Shown here: positions 35,334 through 44,277 of the stretch, piece after piece
Position numbering within the stretch: position 1 is the stretch's first letter
Layout: the number at the start of each line of letters is the position of its first letter
NCBI GenBank assembly: GCA_964497585.1
Contig: CAZCDS010000024.1
Span: 26,474-90,473, forward strand
Direction of reading: 5' to 3'
From: CAZCDS01 sp964497585
GTDB lineage: Bacteria > Desulfobacterota > Desulfomonilia > Desulfomonilales > Desulfomonilaceae
Length of the DNA stretch: 64,000 nucleotides
Position numbers and translations under genes: made by a program
Notes under the pieces: model-generated
Told to the model about the DNA's origin: nothing
The model's database searches: none
Seen by the model: the letters and a program-made list of their open reading frames with translations, nothing else

Positions 35334-37016
35334 ATGAGTCTTCGCTCCCGTCATGGAGAAGCCTACCCAGACTCCGTTTGGCAAGCGTTGGAAAAATTAG
35401 CGGTCAAGCGGGGGGAGTACCGACACGAGTTACCGAGGATTCTCATACTCGTTGCGGCGACGGAGGACTACGAGCTTCTCAAGGAAACGCTGCGTCGGAT
35501 ACCGGTGGAAGTCGCTGAAATGGTGGAGGAGATTACGATCTTCGATGTTCTCCCAGAGGAAGAAGTTGCTCGGCGCATGAGGCATCCGCTAGCACCCCAT
35601 GTCAGGGACAAGCTGCGATTCTACCGGAATCCGACGAGATATGGGTACGGTGATAATCTGAAGAACTGTTTCGATTACGCCGTGCTCAAGGGATTCGACC
35701 ACGTGGCGGTTCTCAGAGGCGACGGGGCCTACGATCCCTCGTACCTGGCAATTTTTCTGGCCGCCCTCCTGGAGGCGAATTCCGGTGCGATCCTCGGACG
35801 TCGGGTCTCGGTGCGGGGCGCACGAAGCAGCACCTTGAGTTCCACGTCAAAACGTTTTGCAAACAGGCTGCTCTCACGGGTCGAGGATCTCCTGCTCGGA
35901 ATGGGAATCGAGGACTACCATTGCGGGTTTCGGCTCCTGAGCACGGAAATACTCCGGCGCATCCCCTATCACCTCAACTCAGGTGACTATCTGTTCGACC
36001 TCGAAATGCTCATCCAGATCCGCTGCCTTGGAATTCCGATCTCTACAGTGTCTGTTCCGGATTTCCACGATGAGGGCATGCGTGTGGGAACAATGTGCTC
36101 CTATGCTATCCGAGCCGTGGGTACTGCACTGGGATACCGTCTGCACCAGCTTCACCTGATTCGCAGGGGAACTTATTTCGTCGATCTCGGCGAAAGATAC
36201 GTCCTGAAACGCAACCGCTACAGTTCACACATGAAGATCCTGAAAGCGATCGAGCCCGGTTCCCACGTACTCGATCTGGGATGTGGGCAGAGCCTGCTCG
36301 CTGAAGAGTACCATCGACGAGGCATCACCGTGGTGGGAGTGGACAAGATCCCTCCAGATAAGGTCTCACCGTTCGTCAAAGACTACGTCAGGCACGACAT
36401 GGAGAGCCCCCTGGATTTGAAATACGGGAGGGTCTTCGATTATGTGGTACTCTCCGACGTCATTGAGCACATAAGCGATAGAGAGTCCGTCATGAGGAGC
36501 CTGAGACGGTACCTCAAGGCTGACGGCCGACTCATCGCTTCGACGGGAAACGTGGCCATCTGGTTCTATCGTGTGAGTCTTCTCATCGGGCGCTTCGAAT
36601 ACGGCCCGAGAGGGATTCTTGACCGGACGCACGTGCATCTTTTCACCTTCGATTCATTCAAGCGATTCCTGAAGCAACAGGGATATCGGGTCCTTCGTAG
36701 GGAGTACACGCCGATACCGTTTGAACTGGTCTTTGAGTCAACGGGACGCAGCCGCACTGTCGAGAGAATAACCAGATGGTACTATTACCTTGCACGGGCT
36801 TGGCCGACGATGTTTGCGTACCAATTCATCATGCACTGCACCTTCAGCTCATACGAAGCGGCCCTCGGGGAGGAGATGTGGAGTCCCGACAGATCGAACG
36901 GAGGCTACGACCAAAACCGACAGGCGGAACAGGGAACGAGGAGCGCCTCTGTGGAGCCGGTTCGCGACGCATCCACCGGGGAAGCAACAAGGACTGACGA
37001 CGATGCGCGTCGGTAA
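35334..37016 (+). CDS. GT2 glycosyltransferase fused to a SAM methyltransferase
   Basis: A protein of about 560 residues with two domains. Residues 25-280 form a GT2 domain similar to polyprenol-phosphate glycosyltransferases: LVAATEDYELLKETL, GYGDNLKNCFDYAVLKGFD, then VLRGDGAYDPSYL, with IEDYHCGFRLLS as the family GFR-type motif. Residues about 300-500 form a class I methyltransferase (VLDLGCGQS, VVGVDKIP, DVIEHISD). A TTG at 35277 would add 19 residues. The next gene, a polytopic membrane protein, overlaps by 14 bases. The fusion suggests coupled transfer and methylation, or two sequential steps, in synthesis of a cell-surface polymer. Confidence 0.85.
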   Translation: MSLRSRHGEAYPDSVWQALEKLAVKRGEYRHELPRILILVAATEDYELLKETLRRIPVEVAEMVEEITIFDVLPEEEVARRMRHPLAPHVRDKLRFYRNPTRYGYGDNLKNCFDYAVLKGFDHVAVLRGDGAYDPSYLAIFLAALLEANSGAILGRRVSVRGARSSTLSSTSKRFANRLLSRVEDLLLGMGIEDYHCGFRLLSTEILRRIPYHLNSGDYLFDLEMLIQIRCLGIPISTVSVPDFHDEGMRVGTMCSYAIRAVGTALGYRLHQLHLIRRGTYFVDLGERYVLKRNRYSSHMKILKAIEPGSHVLDLGCGQSLLAEEYHRRGITVVGVDKIPPDKVSPFVKDYVRHDMESPLDLKYGRVFDYVVLSDVIEHISDRESVMRSLRRYLKADGRLIASTGNVAIWFYRVSLLIGRFEYGPRGILDRTHVHLFTFDSFKRFLKQQGYRVLRREYTPIPFELVFESTGRSRTVERITRWYYYLARAWPTMFAYQFIMHCTFSSYEAALGEEMWSPDRSNGGYDQNRQAEQGTRSASVEPVRDASTGEATRTDDDARR

Positions 37017-38385
37017 GGCACTCATTTCGGTTCTCTTTGTGACGGTTCTGTTCATCTATCTCAGTTGGACGAGCGGGTTCACCTTCTCCTTCCAGGAATT
37101 CAGGGTATTCCCCAACTACAACATGCTGGCCAAGGCGTTTGCCCAAGGACAACTCTTCCTGGACGAGCGGGGCCTGGAAGACTGTGCAGACTACCGCGGC
37201 AAATCGTATATGTACTCGGGACCGGTTCCCGCCCTGCTCCGGTTGCCGTGGGTGCTGCTGACGGGAAGAGGAATCCCCACCGGCGTGGCAATAGCCTTTT
37301 GGTGCGCGGGAGTGGTCGTCTTGTTCGTTATGAGCCTCGGCGTACTCACCGAGCCCGGGAATCATCCAACCTTGCCCTCCGAGGCGACATGGTTCACTCT
37401 CGTCATGGCCTTCAATGGCTACACGCTTTTCGTGGTTGCCATCCCGTTGTTCCATCACGAAGCGATATCCTCTGCCTCGCTCTTCCTTGCCGCGGCCGTT
37501 TATCTCGTCTTGAAGGTGATGAAGTCGGGATATAGGCCAAGTTGGCGGGCTGCCGTCTTGCTCGGACTGTCGTTCTCGCTGAGTATAGGCTCTCGATTTT
37601 CCTTTATCTTCGCAGTAGGATTCCTCTGTATGGTGCTGTTTATCGGGATGATCAGGAACCGACGCGCCGCAACAAGGTCAGAGTTCATTCGCGATTTCGG
37701 ACTCATATTCGGTGTAACGGGTTTGTCGATCGGGCTGCTTTTTCTTTATAATTTCCTGCGCTTCGAAAATCCGCTTGACTTCGGGATTCAGTATCTTGAC
37801 TCCCTGGTTTTCCAGACCTACTTCGCGCACGGCAACCTGGTGCGCTACGATCATATTCCGTACAATCTCTGGTCCATATTCTTCAGATTACCCTATGTGG
37901 CGCCTCAGTTCCCTTACCTCATCATGCCCGCATACGTGCTCAAGGTGAAATCATTTGTACTCATGCCCTATTGGCTCCTCAACGCCAATGAGCTGGCCGC
38001 TTCGGTCTTTTGTCTCATGCCCGTGCTCGTCCTGGCGCTACTGCCCGTGGTTGCCCGGGAGTTTTTCCAGGACGTTCCACCGAATAAGTGCTATTGGATT
38101 CTCGCGGCCGTGGTAGGTCTGCAGGTGTTCTCCAGTTGCATTACCGTTGCGGCCGCGGCGAGGTACTATTTCGATTTTCTCCCGACAATGCTCATCGTTT
38201 CTTACATGGGCGGACGATGGCTCGCCGACCGGTGGCGTGCCGGCCGGTTCCTGGTGGTCTGCGTATGTTTGGTCTCCGTCGTGGTCAGCTTTGCTCTGCC
38301 CATGAACGCGATACGTCCCATGTACGCGGCTTACATAGGCTACCTTTCACCGCTGTCGAGGATCTTCTTTCCTGTCGGTCCCTGA
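37003..38385 (+). CDS. polytopic membrane protein, GT-C-like
   Basis: A 460-residue protein starting at ATG 37003 (MRVGKALISVL, AAGGA about nine bases upstream) and overlapping the preceding GT2-methyltransferase stop by 14 bases. It has about ten to twelve transmembrane helices and a large periplasmic loop between helices 1 and 2 containing YNMLAKAFAQGQLFLDE. That loop resembles the first-loop region of GT-C/ArnT/PMT-type lipid-linked sugar transferases. A metal-binding Asp/Glu pair is not certain. Together with the fused GT2 it likely handles a polyprenyl-phosphate sugar. I would not assign a substrate. Confidence 0.72.
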   Translation: MRVGKALISVLFVTVLFIYLSWTSGFTFSFQEFRVFPNYNMLAKAFAQGQLFLDERGLEDCADYRGKSYMYSGPVPALLRLPWVLLTGRGIPTGVAIAFWCAGVVVLFVMSLGVLTEPGNHPTLPSEATWFTLVMAFNGYTLFVVAIPLFHHEAISSASLFLAAAVYLVLKVMKSGYRPSWRAAVLLGLSFSLSIGSRFSFIFAVGFLCMVLFIGMIRNRRAATRSEFIRDFGLIFGVTGLSIGLLFLYNFLRFENPLDFGIQYLDSLVFQTYFAHGNLVRYDHIPYNLWSIFFRLPYVAPQFPYLIMPAYVLKVKSFVLMPYWLLNANELAASVFCLMPVLVLALLPVVAREFFQDVPPNKCYWILAAVVGLQVFSSCITVAAAARYYFDFLPTMLIVSYMGGRWLADRWRAGRFLVVCVCLVSVVVSFALPMNAIRPMYAAYIGYLSPLSRIFFPVGP

Positions 38386-38590
38386 GGAATGCAAACGCGG
38401 GACGGCTCGCTTAGGGTCATTCTCCGCGAGGCTGCAAAGCCCGTGCTGAGAGATGGCTCTCAGGGAGCGTGTTGCAAGAATCTCCCCGAGTCGAGTCGGC
38501 AATCCACCTGAGAGGAAAAGCCTTGCACACGACCTTGATTCCGGTCATATTCCGGAGAATCGGACCGCTGAGGGGAGGTTGATAGAAGCC

Positions 38591-39415
38591 GTGAGAATTC
38601 TGGACATTCATGCGCATATTGGACGGCGACGCCAACTGAATCCTCGCATGATTGACTATTTCGAGGAGACCATAGGACCCGAGACGCTTGGAGTTCTGGA
38701 CCATATCACGCCCGAATCATTCCTGGGCTACCTCGATCAGGAAGGTGTCGATTACTGTGCCTTTCTTGCAGAGTATTCTCCTGAGACAACAGGTATCATT
38801 CCTAGCGAATTCATCGCGGGGTTCTGTAGGAGTTCCGATCGGCTCATCCCGATCGGTTCCGTTGATCTGGGTTCCGCGGAAGATGCCGCGTCGCAGACGG
38901 AACGATGCGTCAAGGAACTCGGCTGCCGCGGTCTCAAGCTCCTGCCTTCGTACGGTCATTTCTATCCTGATGATCCGCGCATTCTTCCTGCGTACGAGGT
39001 TGCACGGGATCTTGGAATACCTGTGATGTTCCACACTGGAACTTCACTCTTTCCGGGCTCGCGGATCCGGTACGCGAATCCGCTTCTCCTTGACGATGTG
39101 GCGGAGGACTTCCCCGATCTGACGATCGTCATGTGTCATGGAGGCCGCCCCTTCTGGTACAAGGAATCGGAATGGATGCTGGCAAGGCACCGGAACTGTC
39201 ACATCGACGTCACCGGGATCCCACCCAAGCAGCTTCCGGAAATCTTCCCCAAGCTCGAGAAGTTCTCTGACAGATTTGTTTTCGGCAGTGACTGGCCGAA
39301 CATCCCGTCTATCGGGCGCCAGGTGGAAGCGATACGGGAACTGCCTCTAAGTACCTCCGTAATCGGGCGCCTGCTCTGGGAGATCGGCGCCAGGATGCTT
39401 GGACTGGACAGGTAG
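38591..39415 (+). CDS. amidohydrolase-family (PF04909-like) metal-dependent hydrolase or decarboxylase
   Basis: 274 residues from the GTG at 38591 (VRILDIHAHIG), with GGGGAGG upstream. An upstream ATG at 38453 adds 46 unconserved residues. Metal and active-site elements of the amidohydrolase-2 fold are visible: DIHAHIG near the N-terminus, VMFHTGTS, CHGGRPFW, and FGSDWPNIPSI at the C-terminal Asp strand. Members include aminocarboxymuconate-semialdehyde decarboxylase and gamma-resorcylate decarboxylase, so an aromatic-carboxylate role is possible. Confidence 0.85.
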   Translation: MRILDIHAHIGRRRQLNPRMIDYFEETIGPETLGVLDHITPESFLGYLDQEGVDYCAFLAEYSPETTGIIPSEFIAGFCRSSDRLIPIGSVDLGSAEDAASQTERCVKELGCRGLKLLPSYGHFYPDDPRILPAYEVARDLGIPVMFHTGTSLFPGSRIRYANPLLLDDVAEDFPDLTIVMCHGGRPFWYKESEWMLARHRNCHIDVTGIPPKQLPEIFPKLEKFSDRFVFGSDWPNIPSIGRQVEAIRELPLSTSVIGRLLWEIGARMLGLDR

Positions 39416-39420
39416 ACTAA

Positions 39421-40845
39421 TCAGATAGGCGAAGGCGTCCCTGGATTGCCGGAATCGGCGATCAACGACTGCGGGCTGCACAGGACACAGTTGCGACCCT
39501 GTTCTTTGGCGCGGTAGAGGGCCCTGTCAGCCTCGCTTATCAGGTCGTCAAGGGACATATGGGTGGAATCAAACTCTGCCACTCCCGCGGTGCAGGTGAC
39601 GTTAAAAAGGTGCGAGTCCTGGACAAAGACCGATTCCTCTAAACGCCGGCAAATGCGCCTCATGAGGTTGGAAGCTTCCGGAGCGGTGGTGTGGGGGCAG
39701 GTAATGATGAACTCGTCGCCTCCGTACCGCCCGGCACTGTCGCTTTGACGCAGCTCCAGTCTCACGATGTCGCCGAAGGCCGTGAGCACCTGATCGCCGG
39801 CCAGATGGCCATACCGGTCATTGACATCCTTGAAGCTGTCGATGTCGCACAGACATAAGGTGAGCGGGAGCGAGTAGCGCTCAGCTGTTCGGCACGCTGA
39901 CTCGAGTGATTCCAGGAAATGGCTGCGGTTGGAGAGTCCGGTCAGAGGGTCGTGGGTAGCCATGAGCCGGAGCCGTTCTTCGAACTCCTTGCGCTCGGTG
40001 ACGTCCCGCAGGAAGCCGAAGAAGAGCCTGCGGCCGCGGGAGCGGCAGAAGCCCGCGCTGATGTCGCAGTAGAAGATGCTCCCGTCCTTGCGCGTGACGG
40101 GTACGTCTTTCGCCAGGGTGGCATCTCCCTGGATGAGACGCGAAAAACTTTCATAGACTCCGGGTATGTCGTACCGAGCATAGAGTTCTTCGATGTCGAG
40201 GCTCAGTACTTCTTCCTGCGTATAGCCGGTGAGTTGGCACAGTCTTGGATTGACGATCACCGTGCCTCGAGTATCCGGATCGATCACGTGGATGCCGTCT
40301 CGCGCGGATTCAAAGATGGTCCTGAACTTCTCTTCGCTCTCTCGGACGGCCTCCTCGGCCTCCTTTCGCCGCGTGACGTCCTGGATGATGCCGCCCGTTC
40401 GGTAGATTTCTCCCTTTTCGTTCTGCACGGGAAAACAGCGCGACCAAATCCAACGGATAGAGCCGTCGGCCCGAACGATTCTGTACTCTTCGTCGAACGA
40501 AGCGGTGTTGTCCCACACGCTGTTGCAGAGCGATGAACGAACGCGGTCTCGGTCGTCAGGATGGACTGACTCCAGGAAGGTTTGCACACTTTGGGTCGAG
40601 CCGTCGGCCGATTTTCCCCACACCCTTTCGAATGACGGGCTCACGAAAATCATCTCATCCCGGGTTCGGAGAAAGAACACCTCCTGGATATTTTCCGCCA
40701 GATCGTTGAACTTGCGCTCCCATTCTCTGAGGTCCTGCTCGAGTTGCGATGGGTCACCATGGGGCTGCTCGAGGCGTTTCAGCCGCCGTCGCGTTCGATG
40801 AAGCGCTGTAGCGAGTTTCTTGCGGCGCCTGGATCTATGTTCCAC
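39421..40845 (-). CDS. PAS-PAS-GGDEF diguanylate cyclase
   Basis: A 474-residue cytoplasmic sensor with no signal peptide. A coiled basic N-terminus (RRRKKLATALHRTRRRLKRL) is followed by two PAS domains (about residues 45-165 and 170-295) ending in DVTRRKEAEEAV and DVTERKEFEERL, then a GGDEF domain. The active-site signature is GRYGGDEFIITC, intact, with an I-site RQSD five residues before it, consistent with product inhibition by c-di-GMP. Ligands sensed by the PAS domains are unknown. The start is a GTG with only a fair ribosome site. Confidence 0.92.
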   Translation of the reverse strand: MEHRSRRRKKLATALHRTRRRLKRLEQPHGDPSQLEQDLREWERKFNDLAENIQEVFFLRTRDEMIFVSPSFERVWGKSADGSTQSVQTFLESVHPDDRDRVRSSLCNSVWDNTASFDEEYRIVRADGSIRWIWSRCFPVQNEKGEIYRTGGIIQDVTRRKEAEEAVRESEEKFRTIFESARDGIHVIDPDTRGTVIVNPRLCQLTGYTQEEVLSLDIEELYARYDIPGVYESFSRLIQGDATLAKDVPVTRKDGSIFYCDISAGFCRSRGRRLFFGFLRDVTERKEFEERLRLMATHDPLTGLSNRSHFLESLESACRTAERYSLPLTLCLCDIDSFKDVNDRYGHLAGDQVLTAFGDIVRLELRQSDSAGRYGGDEFIITCPHTTAPEASNLMRRICRRLEESVFVQDSHLFNVTCTAGVAEFDSTHMSLDDLISEADRALYRAKEQGRNCVLCSPQSLIADSGNPGTPSPI

Positions 40846-41294
40846 GCATTTTGCTCCGACAGGTCAGGGTTGAAGCCGACCGGAACCACTCCTTGGTGGA
40901 GCTGTTCCCCTGGGGGGAACCCATATCCCATATCGGGATGTGAGTCAAAACAAACCGCGACCCTCAGGAACCTGTCAATCTTCGTCAGGCTATTTGAAAG
41001 GGAGGTGATCGGCTCGGCCGCGGGGGACAGGAGGAAGATGGCAGGGACGCCGGGAGGGCGAGTCACCTTGTTGTAGGCTCGCCCAAGAAGGTGTGGTGCG
41101 TCCGCGACAAGGGTGTACACACCTATATCCTCGGGACGGCCTGATCCCGATAAATCTTTCCCGCAAACCGAATCGCCCTGGGAAGGATTCCGCTCTGAGG
41201 GTACCGCCCGGGCCGATGAGAGGAGTTCCCCAGGAAGATCCCGCGGTAGTCACGAGCGACATGAGATGGAATTCCTGGGGATCCGAACTGGATA
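40846..41294. other. intergenic region between the diguanylate cyclase and dsrC genes
   Basis: No gene is supported here. It lies downstream of dsrC and upstream of the diguanylate cyclase, both on the minus strand, and likely holds the cyclase promoter. No clear terminator hairpin is visible after dsrC. Confidence 0.4.
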
Positions 41295-41612
41295 CTACAC
41301 GCAGCCGGTCGGCTTGGGCAACCCCGCGACCTTGCACGCCCCCTTGGCAGGTCCTGAAGGGAACAACTCGTAGATCTTCTTCAGCTTGAAGCCGGTGTCC
41401 TTGCAGAGCTTGCGGATCATGGGCGCGATGTTGAATTCGAGGTAATAATTCCTCAGATAGTGGACGACCTTCCAATGCTCCTCAGTCATCTCGGAGATTC
41501 CTTCGGTTGTGGCAAACAACCGGGCGACTTCCTCGTCCCAAAGATCGGGATCCTGCAGGAATCCATCCTCATCAACGTCAAATGATCTACCTTCAAGTTC
41601 AATCGTAGGCAT
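41295..41612 (-). CDS. dsrC: DsrC sulfur-carrier protein
   Basis: A 105-residue protein of the DsrC/TusE family. The C-terminal arm carries both redox cysteines, Cys93 and Cys104, eleven residues apart (CKVAGLPKPTGCV), which distinguishes true DsrC from TusE or RspA relatives with one Cys. DsrC carries a persulfide/trisulfide to and from dissimilatory sulfite reductase and the DsrMKJOP membrane complex. AAGGAGGG lies about seven bases before the ATG at 41612. It stands alone, away from dsrAB, as is common in sulfate reducers. It is the strongest physiological marker in the window. Confidence 0.96.
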   Translation of the reverse strand: MPTIELEGRSFDVDEDGFLQDPDLWDEEVARLFATTEGISEMTEEHWKVVHYLRNYYLEFNIAPMIRKLCKDTGFKLKKIYELFPSGPAKGACKVAGLPKPTGCV

Positions 41613-41672
41613 ATAAGAGCCCTCCTTGTTTTTTACTGTCAGGGTATCGACCCGGTAGAAGACAAAGTAGTT

Positions 41673-41700
41673 ATTCTAGCATTCCGCGGTGAAAAAACAA
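41673..41700 (-). promoter_or_regulatory. candidate dsrC promoter
   Basis: On the minus strand TTGTTT (41695-41700), a 16-base spacer, and TAGAAT (41673-41678) lie about 60 bases before the dsrC ATG. The -10 is 5/6 to consensus and the -35 is weaker. Confidence 0.4.
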
Positions 41701-42534
41701 CTCTGATTTTCAGCCGAAGTCGGAAAAAAGCGGCCGCGTTGCCCGCTTGATCCGGCACGAACGGCTCCGCGCCTGCGGCAAAACTCGATCTCGTCCCCAC
41801 GGTGGCAGCGGGCGGCCAGAGCCGATCCTCGACATCAGCCTCAACCGAAATCTGGCAGCCAGTTCCGACGGGCTCAAAAATAACGCCGACCCGGGTACCC
41901 CGTGATGCCTCAGCCACCCTTCTAACGTGGCACCTGTGACAACCGCACCGTGGTACTGTGTGGCGTCCGCTGCGTGGCAGGGGAATGAAACGGCACCGTT
42001 TCGGCCGCTTAATCCCAGACCGAGCTCGCCCGGCATAAGAAGCGCCAGGTGAACGAGCTATCAGTTCAAGAAGACATACTACTATCATGAGTGCCCGAGC
42101 GCGGCAAGGCAAAAAATTCCCCCAGTGAGGATTCGAGCGCATAATATCGGCAGAGCCTCTTGCGGGAGCAGACATCCTCTGAACACTATTGTGCAACACT
42201 CTGGCGAGTTCCCGCCGGACTGAGAGAACCATTTATCACCTTTCCTTAGCCCGGGCCCCTTGAACGTCTGAGCGATTCGGGCGCGCCTGCTAGGGGGCGA
42301 CACCGTTTCCAGCGCGGATACTGGGGGGATCATGATACCTTCGCGCACGTGCCGGTCGATCAATTGTCGCCGCAGTGGTACGTCGGAATCTTGCGTGAAC
42401 GGGCCGCGGTCACGGCGGGAGGCAATAAGGCATGGTACTCAGTCCTGTTTTTGTGATATCTAGAACAGGTTGACCGATGGACAGGTCACGAGTCGAGCGC
42501 TGCCCTAGGGCCTAGGGAACGAAGGAGGACGTGT
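41701..42534. other. long intergenic region upstream of dsrC and the kinase gene
   Basis: This stretch between two divergent genes holds several overlapping open frames on the minus strand, but none shows family similarity, a good start or coherent codon use. It contains a CCTGTT/AACAGG inverted repeat near the kinase gene (separate entry). Otherwise I see nothing definable. Confidence 0.4.
42444..42469. promoter_or_regulatory. inverted repeat upstream of the FGGY kinase
   Basis: CCTGTT (42444-42449) and AACAGG (42464-42469) are exact reverse complements separated by 14 bases containing GATATC. They lie 66 bases before the GTG start of the kinase. The size and position fit an operator. Confidence 0.3.
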
Positions 42535-44094
42535 GTGGAAAGGGTCATTCTGTCCGTCGATTGCGGAACCCAGAGTCTGAGGGCAATGCTCTTCAGTCCT
42601 GAGGGGGAACTTTTTGACAGCGTCAAGACCGACTATGAGCCCTACTTCAGCGAGAAACCCGGATGGGCCGAGCAGGACCCGGAGGTCTTTTGGACGAGTC
42701 TTTGCAAAGCGACCCTCTCCCTCATGACCAAGAAACCGGATCTATTCGGGCGGATCGCGGGCATAGGCGTCACAAGCCAACGGAACAGCATGGTCAACGT
42801 GGATCGTGAGGGTAAGCCGCTACGTCCAACGATAACCTGGCTTGATCAAAGAAAGGCTAAAAAGGTCTATACCCCCAAAGGCATCACGAGGCTCGCGTAT
42901 TGGATCGCAGGGATGAACGAGGCCATTGCCAAGGCACAGTCGGACGGCAAATGTAACTGGATACGCCAGTATCAGCCTCAGATCTGGGAAAGAACTCACA
43001 AGTATCTGCAGGTATCCGGATTCCTCAACTTCAGATTGACCGGAAACTTCGCCGATTCTGTCGCATCCCAGATTGGTCACATCCCTGTCAACTACAAGAA
43101 GATGCGCTGGGGGAGGAAGAGAGATCTTTGCGCCAAGCTCTTCCCCGTGGAGAGGGATAAGCTCCCCGACCTGGTGGCTCCCGGAGAACAGATAGGAACG
43201 GTTACGAGAAAGGCCGCTGAGCAGACCGGAATCGAGGAGGGCACCTCGGTTATCGCCTGCGGTTCGGACAAAGGATGTGAGACCCTCGGCATGGGTGTGG
43301 TAGATCTCTCGATGGCCAGTTTGAGCTTCGGAACCACCGCTACCGTCCAAACCACTTCGAAAAAGTATTTCGAGCCCTTACGTTTCATGCCGGCCTATCC
43401 CGCACCTATTCCCGGGCATTACAACCCCGAAGTGGAGATCTTCCGGGGCTACTGGATGATAACCTGGTTCAAGAATGAGTTCGCTTACGAAGAGGTGCTC
43501 GAGGCTAAGAGGAGAGGAGTGCTCCCGGAGGAGGTGCTGGACAAACTCCTCGGGGAGGCTCCCCCAGGGTCGATGGGACTTGTGGTGCAGCCGTACTGGG
43601 GCCCCGGTCTCAAAACTCCTCTCGCCAAAGGGGCCATGATCGGATTCGGCGACGTTCACACCAAAGCACATGTATATCGAGCCGTTATCGAGGGGCTGGG
43701 CTACGCGCTCCTTGACGGGCTGCACCAAATGGAAGGAGCCGGCAAGTTCCGGGTGGAAAAGGTAGCGGTGTCTGGAGGCGCTTCGAAAAGCGATGAAATT
43801 TGCCGCATCTCCGCAGACATTTTCGATCTTCCGCTCGCCCGGGGAAAGACGCACGAGACCTCGGGGCTCGGTGCGGCAATCGTCACCGCAGTGGGGACCG
43901 GTATACATCCATCCTTTGACTCAGCGATCCACGAAATGGTGAGGTACGACAGGTTCTTTGAGCCGGACCCCAGGAATGTCGAGACATACCGAAGTCTGTA
44001 CCAGCGAGTCTACCGGAAGATGTACAGGTCGCTCAGTTCACTCTATGCGGAAATCGGCGACATCACCGGCTACCCTGAGAAACACCATCCATAG
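42535..44094 (+). CDS. FGGY-family carbohydrate kinase
   Basis: A 519-residue FGGY kinase. The N-terminal phosphate-1 motif DCGTQSLRAMLF lies at residues 8-19, AEQDPEVFW at about 44-52 is the family signature, and the C-terminal domain has VAVSGGASKSDEICRISADIF and GLGAAIVTAVGTG. GTG start at 42535 with an AGGAGG upstream. It would phosphorylate a sugar, polyol or analogue. The neighbouring BMP-type binding protein suggests substrate uptake of the same compound, but permease and ATPase genes are not adjacent. Confidence 0.9.
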   Translation: MERVILSVDCGTQSLRAMLFSPEGELFDSVKTDYEPYFSEKPGWAEQDPEVFWTSLCKATLSLMTKKPDLFGRIAGIGVTSQRNSMVNVDREGKPLRPTITWLDQRKAKKVYTPKGITRLAYWIAGMNEAIAKAQSDGKCNWIRQYQPQIWERTHKYLQVSGFLNFRLTGNFADSVASQIGHIPVNYKKMRWGRKRDLCAKLFPVERDKLPDLVAPGEQIGTVTRKAAEQTGIEEGTSVIACGSDKGCETLGMGVVDLSMASLSFGTTATVQTTSKKYFEPLRFMPAYPAPIPGHYNPEVEIFRGYWMITWFKNEFAYEEVLEAKRRGVLPEEVLDKLLGEAPPGSMGLVVQPYWGPGLKTPLAKGAMIGFGDVHTKAHVYRAVIEGLGYALLDGLHQMEGAGKFRVEKVAVSGGASKSDEICRISADIFDLPLARGKTHETSGLGAAIVTAVGTGIHPSFDSAIHEMVRYDRFFEPDPRNVETYRSLYQRVYRKMYRSLSSLYAEIGDITGYPEKHHP

Positions 44095-44167
44095 CCCCGT
44101 TGTCGTACGCATGAGCTTTCCGATAGTAGGATGGGTCTCTCTATGGGACGCTCCCTTGCCCGATCTC

Positions 44168-44229
44168 ATGGAGAGAGGAAGCGTAGCGGCCAGGGACACC
44201 ACCCCCACAAGGAGGTTGCCTCTCTCCAT
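44168..44229 (+). promoter_or_regulatory. long-range stem between kinase and BMP genes
   Basis: ATGGAGAGAGG (44168-44178) and CCTCTCTCCAT (44219-44229) are perfect 11-bp reverse complements with a 40-base loop. They lie in the 183-base gap between the kinase stop and the BMP start. It could be an intercistronic stabiliser or attenuator. Confidence 0.4.
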
Positions 44230-44277
44230 CCGTGGGAGGATTGAAGTGAGAGAAGATCCTGCACGTTTGAGAAAGCA

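Noticed and set aside
41639..42232. Minus-strand 197-residue frame in the gap
   Set aside because: No start context, no family similarity, Arg-rich mixed composition typical of GC-rich non-coding DNA.
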